Origin: Nonomuraea sediminis
Lineage (GTDB): Bacteria; Actinomycetota; Actinomycetes; Streptosporangiales; Streptosporangiaceae
Assembly: GCF_018531495.1 (NCBI RefSeq)
Contig: NZ_JAHDTI010000003.1
Span: 1,178,001 to 1,242,000, forward strand
Direction of reading: 5' to 3'
DNA length: 64,000 nucleotides
A program made the translations under genes and the position numbers. Shown piece after piece: positions 57,380-64,000 of the stretch. The notes under the pieces were generated by a model. The model made no database searches and was not told where the DNA came from. It saw only the letters and a program-made list of their open reading frames with translations. Position 1 is the stretch's first letter. The number at the start of each line of letters is the position of its first letter.

Positions 57380-60097
57380 CTAGTCGGCGGACTTGGCTCG
57401 GCGGGAGCGTCGCCGCCCCCTGCCAGAAGTTTGACCGGCTTGGTCGTCCTCTTCAGGGACGTCGTCAAGCGCACCGGTCACCGTATCACGCGCGGACGAT
57501 GCGGCGGACACCTTGTCGTTGACCGCCTTCTCGACCGCCATCTTCGCCTGCGTGCCACGCGGCTCGGGCTTGGACTCGACCGGCTCGGTCGAGACGATCA
57601 GGCCGCGCCCGTTGCAGCAGTCGCACGGCGTCGAGAAGGCCTCCAGGAGGCCCTGACCGACCCGCTTACGGGTCATCTGGACCAGACCCAGGGAGGTGAC
57701 CTCGGCCACCTGGTGCTTGGTCCTGTCGCGCGCCAGGCACTCCAGCATCCGCCGCAGCACCAGGTCACGGTTGGATTCCAGCACCATGTCGATGAAGTCG
57801 ACGACGATGATGCCGCCGATGTCGCGCAACCGCAGCTGGCGGACGATCTCCTCGGCCGCCTCCAGGTTGTTCCTGGTGACGGTCTCCTCCAGGTTGCCGC
57901 CCTGGCCGGTGAACTTGCCGGTGTTGACGTCGACGACCGTCATGGCCTCGGTGCGGTCGATCACCAGCGAGCCGCCGCTGGGCAGCCACACCTTGCGCTC
58001 CAGCGCCTTGCCCAGCTGCTCGTCGATGCGGTAGGAGTCGAACACATCGGTGTCCTCCTCCCAGCGGGTGAGCCGGTCGGCCAGGTGCGGGGCGACGTAC
58101 TTGACGTACTCGTCGACCGTCTCCCAGGCGTCCTCACCCTGCACCACCAGGTTGGTGAAGTCCTCGTTGAACACGTCGCGCACGACCCGGATCGTCAGGT
58201 CCGGCTCGGCGCTCAGCAGCTCGGGCGGGCTGGCCGACTTGGCCTTCTTCTGGATGTTCTCCCACTGCGCCGACAGGCGCGCCACGTCGCGGGCCAGCTC
58301 CTCCTCCGAGGCGCCCTCCGCGGCTGTGCGGACGATCACGCCCGCGTTCTCCGGCATGACCTTCTTCAGGATGGTCTTGAGCCGGGTGCGCTCCTTGTCG
58401 GGCAGCTTGCGGCTGATACCGGTCATCGACCCGTCGGGCACGTAGACCAGGTAGCGTCCCGGCAGGCTGATCTGGCTGGTGAGCCTGGCGCCCTTGTGGC
58501 CGATCGGGTCCTTGGTGACCTGCACCAGCACCGACTGGCCCGACTTCAGCGCCGACTCGATCCGCTTGGGCTGCCCCTCGAGGCCGGCGGTGTCGAAGTT
58601 GACCTCGCCCGCGTACAGGACGGCGTTGCGGCCCTTGCCGATGTCGACGAAGGCGGCCTCCATCGACGGCAGCACGTTCTGCACCTTGCCCAGGTAGACG
58701 TTGCCGACGTAGGACTGGCTCGCCTCGCGGTTGACGTAGTGCTCGACCAGCACGCCGTCCTCGAGCACCGCGATCTGGGTGCGGTCGCCCTGGCGGCGCA
58801 CCACCATCATCCGGTCGACCGACTCGCGCCTGGCCAGGAACTCCGACTCGGTGATGATCGGCGGGCGGCGGCGGCCCAGCTCGCGCCCCTCGCGGCGGCG
58901 CTGCTTCTTGGCCTCCAGCCGGGTCGAGCCGCGCACGCTCTGCACGCCGTCGGCCGAGGTCTCCAGCGTGGAGCTGCGGCCGGAGCGGGGCGCGCGGATG
59001 CGCACCACGGTGTTCGGCGGGTCGTCGGTGGACGGCTCGGCGCTCTCGTCACCGCCACGGCGGCGGCGCCTGCGGCGGCGGCGCGAGCTGGAGCCCTCCT
59101 CCTGGGAGTCCTCCTCAGCCTGCTCCTCCTCCGCCTCCTCATCGGATTCGTCGGACTCGTCCGCCTCGTCGCGCTCGCGGGTCTTGCCGCGGCCGCGGCC
59201 TCCCCTGCGCCGGCGGCGGCGCCTGCCGGCGCCCTCCTCCTCTTCCTGGTCGGAGTCGGCACCCTCGACGTCGGCGTCCTCCTCGGGCTCCACCTCGTCG
59301 GCCGGCTCGGCGACCGGCGGCTCGGGCCGGACCGTCTTGGCCTGGCTCGGGTCCGGCGCCTGGAACAGCGGCGCGAAGATCGCGGAGGGGCGCTGGAAGG
59401 CGGTGCTCGGCTGGTCGTCCATCCGGGTGTGGCCGAACGGGTCCGACAGCAGGCTCGGCCTGTCCTCGGCCTCGTCCAGGTCCTCACCTGCGGGCTCGTC
59501 GTCCAGCGGCTCGTCCACGGGCAGCTCGTCCAGGACGACCTGCGCCTCGGGCTCCTTCTCGACGACCTCGGGCGGCGCCGCGGCCGGCCTCGTGGCGCGA
59601 CGGCCACGGGTCGCCTTGGGCGGCTCCTGCTCCTGGGCGGCGCTCTCGGGCGCGGCGGCCTCAGGAACGGCCGTCTCCTGGGCGACGACCTCCTCCACGG
59701 CGGCCTCGACCGGGCTCTCGACCGGCTCGGCCTTCTTCCTGGTGCGGCGCTTCTTCTCGGGCGCCGGCTCCTCAGCGGCGGGCGCCTCGGAGGCCACCTC
59801 CGGGGCCGCCTCGGCTTCCTCGCTCTTCTTGGTACGGCGGCGCGTCGTGGTCGCCGTCGAGCGGGCCCTGCTGGCCCGCTTGGGCTTCTCCTCGGCGACC
59901 GCCTCAGCCACGGCCTCAGCCACGGCCTCGGCCACGGCCGTCGCGGTTTCCACCGGGCCGGCTGCCGACTCGTCGGGCAGCTCCGGCGGCGGACCGGCCG
60001 GACGGCTCGCGGAGCGGCGGCGAGGGGTCACCTCGGGCTGTTCAGTTGTCTCCCCGTCAGGGCCGATGGCCCCGGCGCTGGGCTCGTTGTCGAGCAT
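57380..60097 (-). CDS. rne: Ribonuclease E/G family protein with long acidic-basic N-terminal extension
   Basis: 905 residues. Residues 1-370 are low-complexity, with alternating Glu/Ala-rich and Arg-rich blocks (KRASRARSTATTTRRRTKKS; RRRRRRRGGRGRGKTRERDE) and probably bind RNA or degradosome partners. The S1 domain ('SYVGNVYLGKVQNVLPSMEA') precedes the catalytic RNase E/G core with 'GGIIVVDFIDMVL' (metal-binding Asp) and the zinc-link 'CDCCNGRGL' near the end. It cleaves single-stranded AU-rich RNA and matures rRNA. In actinobacteria the unstructured arm is on the N-terminal side, as here. Next to rplU, as is usual. Confidence 0.95.
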   Translation of the reverse strand: MLDNEPSAGAIGPDGETTEQPEVTPRRRSASRPAGPPPELPDESAAGPVETATAVAEAVAEAVAEAVAEEKPKRASRARSTATTTRRRTKKSEEAEAAPEVASEAPAAEEPAPEKKRRTRKKAEPVESPVEAAVEEVVAQETAVPEAAAPESAAQEQEPPKATRGRRATRPAAAPPEVVEKEPEAQVVLDELPVDEPLDDEPAGEDLDEAEDRPSLLSDPFGHTRMDDQPSTAFQRPSAIFAPLFQAPDPSQAKTVRPEPPVAEPADEVEPEEDADVEGADSDQEEEEGAGRRRRRRRGGRGRGKTRERDEADESDESDEEAEEEQAEEDSQEEGSSSRRRRRRRRRGGDESAEPSTDDPPNTVVRIRAPRSGRSSTLETSADGVQSVRGSTRLEAKKQRRREGRELGRRRPPIITESEFLARRESVDRMMVVRRQGDRTQIAVLEDGVLVEHYVNREASQSYVGNVYLGKVQNVLPSMEAAFVDIGKGRNAVLYAGEVNFDTAGLEGQPKRIESALKSGQSVLVQVTKDPIGHKGARLTSQISLPGRYLVYVPDGSMTGISRKLPDKERTRLKTILKKVMPENAGVIVRTAAEGASEEELARDVARLSAQWENIQKKAKSASPPELLSAEPDLTIRVVRDVFNEDFTNLVVQGEDAWETVDEYVKYVAPHLADRLTRWEEDTDVFDSYRIDEQLGKALERKVWLPSGGSLVIDRTEAMTVVDVNTGKFTGQGGNLEETVTRNNLEAAEEIVRQLRLRDIGGIIVVDFIDMVLESNRDLVLRRMLECLARDRTKHQVAEVTSLGLVQMTRKRVGQGLLEAFSTPCDCCNGRGLIVSTEPVESKPEPRGTQAKMAVEKAVNDKVSAASSARDTVTGALDDVPEEDDQAGQTSGRGRRRSRRAKSAD

Positions 60098-60237
60098 GCG
60101 GGCGTTCTCCCGTCAGCTCCCGGGCGCGTCGCCGCGCCGCGCAGGAGCCCTCGTGTCTCGTTGTCCGCCGCCCCCTCGGTGAGGGTGCGGCGCCAAGTCC
60201 TGTCAGCGGTCGTGTCCCGCTCACGCGGGACGCTTCC

Positions 60238-61005
60238 TTAATCGGCGTCGTGCTCACCCGCCGGTCCCGCTTCGCCGCCGCGCGTGGTGTCGCGGTCAAG
60301 GTCGAACGGGTCGGCAAGCGCACCGGTACGTACGTCAAGCGGCCCCTGCGCCAGCCTGGTCACCTCGGGGGGGACCGGCGGCGCGAAGTCGGCCACAAGG
60401 CGCAGCCCTGTGAGCACGTCGTCGGGTCGAACGGCAGGAGTCACGTGCCGAACAACCATGCGCAGTATGACACACGCCTGTCCTTGCACCTGAGCTGCGG
60501 TTCTTTCTGTTCCCTCGGGGACCGTGAGGCTCAGCACGGCCTCCCGCGCGTCGAAACGCCGCGGGCCCTTCTTGGTCAGTCTTTCCACTTCAACGGTACC
60601 GGCGGCGAGAAACTTCCCCACCGCCGTCTCGGCCGCGCCCCGGTCGGCGCCGGGAAGGCGCACCTCCCACGCCGAGGCCTCCAGACGGTCGGCCAGCCCC
60701 CCGGCGCCCGCCTCGACCACCTCGACCACGTCGAGCCCGGGCGGCAGCGAGCCGTCCAGGTCGGCGCGCAGCCGCGCGGGATCACACGGCTCGGTCACGC
60801 CGATCTCGAGATATTCGGCCTCGCTGGCGACGCCGGTCGGCGCCGCTCCCGCGTAGGAGATCTTCGGGTGGGGCGAGAAGCCCGCGCTGTAGGCCACCGG
60901 AATGCCGGCACGGCGCACCGCTCGTTCGACGGCGCGCGAGATGTCGCGATGGCTGGTGAAGCGCAGACGGCCGCGCTTGGCGTAGCGGACGCGAAGCCGC
61001 TGCAC
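60238..61005 (-). CDS. TIGR03936 family protein (radical SAM-associated, DUF2344)
   Basis: 255 residues. The start 'MQRLRVRYAKRGRLRFTSHR', 'SAGFSPHPKISYAGAAPTGV' and 'LRMVVRHVTPAVRPDDVL' are the DUF2344/TIGR03936 signatures. It accompanies the TIGR03960 radical SAM protein in most actinobacteria and is inferred to act with it. Biochemical role unknown; in some lineages the two domains are fused. 140 bp upstream of the rne start, same strand. Confidence 0.92.
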   Translation of the reverse strand: MQRLRVRYAKRGRLRFTSHRDISRAVERAVRRAGIPVAYSAGFSPHPKISYAGAAPTGVASEAEYLEIGVTEPCDPARLRADLDGSLPPGLDVVEVVEAGAGGLADRLEASAWEVRLPGADRGAAETAVGKFLAAGTVEVERLTKKGPRRFDAREAVLSLTVPEGTERTAAQVQGQACVILRMVVRHVTPAVRPDDVLTGLRLVADFAPPVPPEVTRLAQGPLDVRTGALADPFDLDRDTTRGGEAGPAGEHDAD

Positions 61006-61524
61006 CGTCGGCGCGGGCGCAGGCCCGGGAACAGGTTTCAGAGCCTTGTCGTCCTTCCCATGTCAGAGTTTCCCTACGCCCAGAATAATCCGCCCCGGCA
61101 CCACACTGTGTCACCCCGTGACTCTCCGTCGATCGTCAGCCCCGTTTCCGGTGCCGGTCAAGCCGCTTTTTTTACGCTGATACCAGGCAACACTTGCATG
61201 TACGGCAAGCCGCCGCCACCGGCCGCCCACCGCACTTCGGCTGAGGACCCGCGCCCGGCGCTTCCGGCGAGTCGAGGACACTTGCCCGCCGCCACGCCAC
61301 TCCGATCCCGGGCACCCCGGTCATCGGCCTCCCGGGCGGATTCCGGGTCGGCGAAGTCGGCGCCCTGTACGGCGAGAAACCCCGGCCCCGGGACGTGGGG
61401 CCCGTGCGCCGTAACGGCGGGCGACCCCGCATCACCGCAGGAGCGTCTCCCTGGACAGAGGCCGGCCGAAGTACGGCGACTGGCGGCAGGGGCGGCCTGC
61501 CGTACAGGAGGCCAGGACAGCGAG
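61006..61524. other. 519-bp gap between TIGR03936 and TIGR03960 genes
   Basis: The gap is unusually long for a pair that is normally adjacent or overlapping. No plausible gene; open frames on either strand are Pro/Arg-rich and have no ribosome binding site. Two AT-richer patches (61060-61110, 61150-61190) could hold the promoter of the TIGR03936-rne unit. No repeats seen. Confidence 0.5.
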
Positions 61525-63435
<1,911 letters not shown>

Positions 63436-63455
63436 ACGTACCAGGTTAGCGGCGC

Positions 63456-63662
63456 TCAGACCGTGGCAGGTCCGGGGATGTCGTTTCCTACCCCGCCCCG
63501 CCAAGCCCCGGTGTCATTGCCGGTCAGCACGATGATCCGGTGCCCTTCGTAACAGGTCATCTCCACCGCGATGACCCCGTTCGCCAGATTGTGCACTGCG
63601 GTGATGTGACTCGTGGGCAGCAGGAAGCGCTCCTCGCACTCGTCGCAGTAAGCCAGGAACAT
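63456..63662 (-). CDS. Small conserved-looking protein with a CxxC motif
   Basis: 68 residues, MFLAYCDECEERFLLPTSHI at the start, with CDEC and a later Cys (EMTCYEGH), a possible small zinc-ribbon. Lies between rodA and the TIGR03960 gene, 4 bp after rodA and 20 bp before TIGR03960, all in one direction, so it is probably part of that transcript. Function unknown. Confidence 0.7.
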   Translation of the reverse strand: MFLAYCDECEERFLLPTSHITAVHNLANGVIAVEMTCYEGHRIIVLTGNDTGAWRGGVGNDIPGPATV

Positions 63663-63666
63663 AGAT

Positions 63667-64000
63667 CTAATTAAACGCCTGTTCCCTGATCCTTATCGCT
63701 TGCAGAAGGCCAACGGCCATCAAATTCGCGAACGTCGCCGTGCCGCCGTAGGACACGAACGGCAGCGGCAGCCCGGTGATCGGCATGATGCCCACGGTCA
63801 TCCCGATGTTGACGAAGGTCTGGAACGCCAGCCAGCACACGATCATCCCCGCCACCATCGTGCCGAACCGGTCCTCGCACTGCCGGGCGATCCGCAGCCC
63901 CCGCAGCAGCACCACCCCCAGCAGCGCCACCACCGTCACCGACCCAAGGAAGCCGAACTCCTCCCCCGCCACCGTGAAGATGAAGTCGGTGTGCTGCTCC
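63667..64000 (-). CDS. rodA: Rod shape-determining protein RodA, C-terminal part only
   Basis: Frame open to the right window edge. The visible 110 residues include EQHTDFIFTVAGEEFGFLGS and 'GIMPITGLPLPFVSYGGTAT', the SEDS-family C-terminal signature (FtsW/RodA/SpoVE). It polymerises glycan strands with a partner PBP. Gene order (next to TIGR03960 and rne) favours RodA over FtsW, which would lie in the mur cluster. Confidence 0.9.
   Translation of the reverse strand, partial: EQHTDFIFTVAGEEFGFLGSVTVVALLGVVLLRGLRIARQCEDRFGTMVAGMIVCWLAFQTFVNIGMTVGIMPITGLPLPFVSYGGTATFANLMAVGLLQAIRIREQAFN

Noticed and set aside
57431..60241. A 936-codon open frame on the plus strand opposite the RNase E/G gene
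   Set aside because: It is an antisense shadow: Leu/Gly/Ala-rich text without domains, while the minus strand has a complete RNase E/G.

Overview
The window is high-G+C actinobacterial DNA (roughly 70% GC by eye). The order of the right third, rodA / TIGR03960 radical SAM / TIGR03936 / rne-rng / rplU / rpmA / obgE / proB / proA / nadD / rsfS, is the conserved actinobacterial block. Together with the accessory gene style it suggests a filamentous, Streptosporangiales-like soil organism (for example Nonomuraea or a relative). The genus is an inference; no rRNA is present.

Layout. 1-9.0 kb: the 3' end of a threonine aldolase, an NTF2-like protein, an MFS exporter, an alpha-galactoside operon (GH13, GH36 and a sugar MFS permease overlapping or nearly touching), a nitrilase-family hydrolase and a decayed insertion-sequence-like element. 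9.0-9.8 kb: repeat-rich DNA and a tRNA-Ala(GGC). 9.8-30.8 kb: accessory genes, including an ECF41-type sigma factor with its own promoter, a 40-bp repeat array, an HTH/Clp-N pair with two palindromic operators, AlaX editing protein plus MFS, small membrane proteins, a TetR regulator, a two-component system beside a secreted lytic polysaccharide monooxygenase, a DyP peroxidase, an NhaA-DsbA fusion, a WYL regulator with its operator, and a TGT-like zinc protein. 30.8-38.2 kb: a seven-gene operon (GNAT, PIG-L deacetylase, oligopeptide-type ABC importer). 38.2-45.2 kb: a very large SARP/AfsR-like regulator, a DUF4386 membrane protein, a frameshifted flavin/F420 oxidoreductase gene, a truncated glycosyltransferase, tandem-repeat arrays and a second, almost identical tRNA-Ala(GGC). 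45.3-50.5 kb: a GntR-TetR hybrid regulator divergent from an FAD monooxygenase, then histidine phosphatase, rsfS, nadD and an M48-like protease. 50.5-64 kb: a Ser/Thr kinase with a repeat linker and the core block above.

How it fits together. The left operon imports and hydrolyses alpha-galactosides. The two-component/LPMO block probably senses and attacks recalcitrant polysaccharide. The ABC operon couples import of a peptide-like or amino-sugar-like compound to deacetylation and acetylation. The core block supports proline synthesis, NAD synthesis, ribosome assembly and RNA decay.

Two things stand out. First, two tRNA-Ala genes with about 220 bp of shared sequence lie in direct orientation 35.5 kb apart and bracket almost all the accessory genes. 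Second, minisatellite-like repeats have expanded repeatedly, both between and inside genes, most densely at 37-45 kb.
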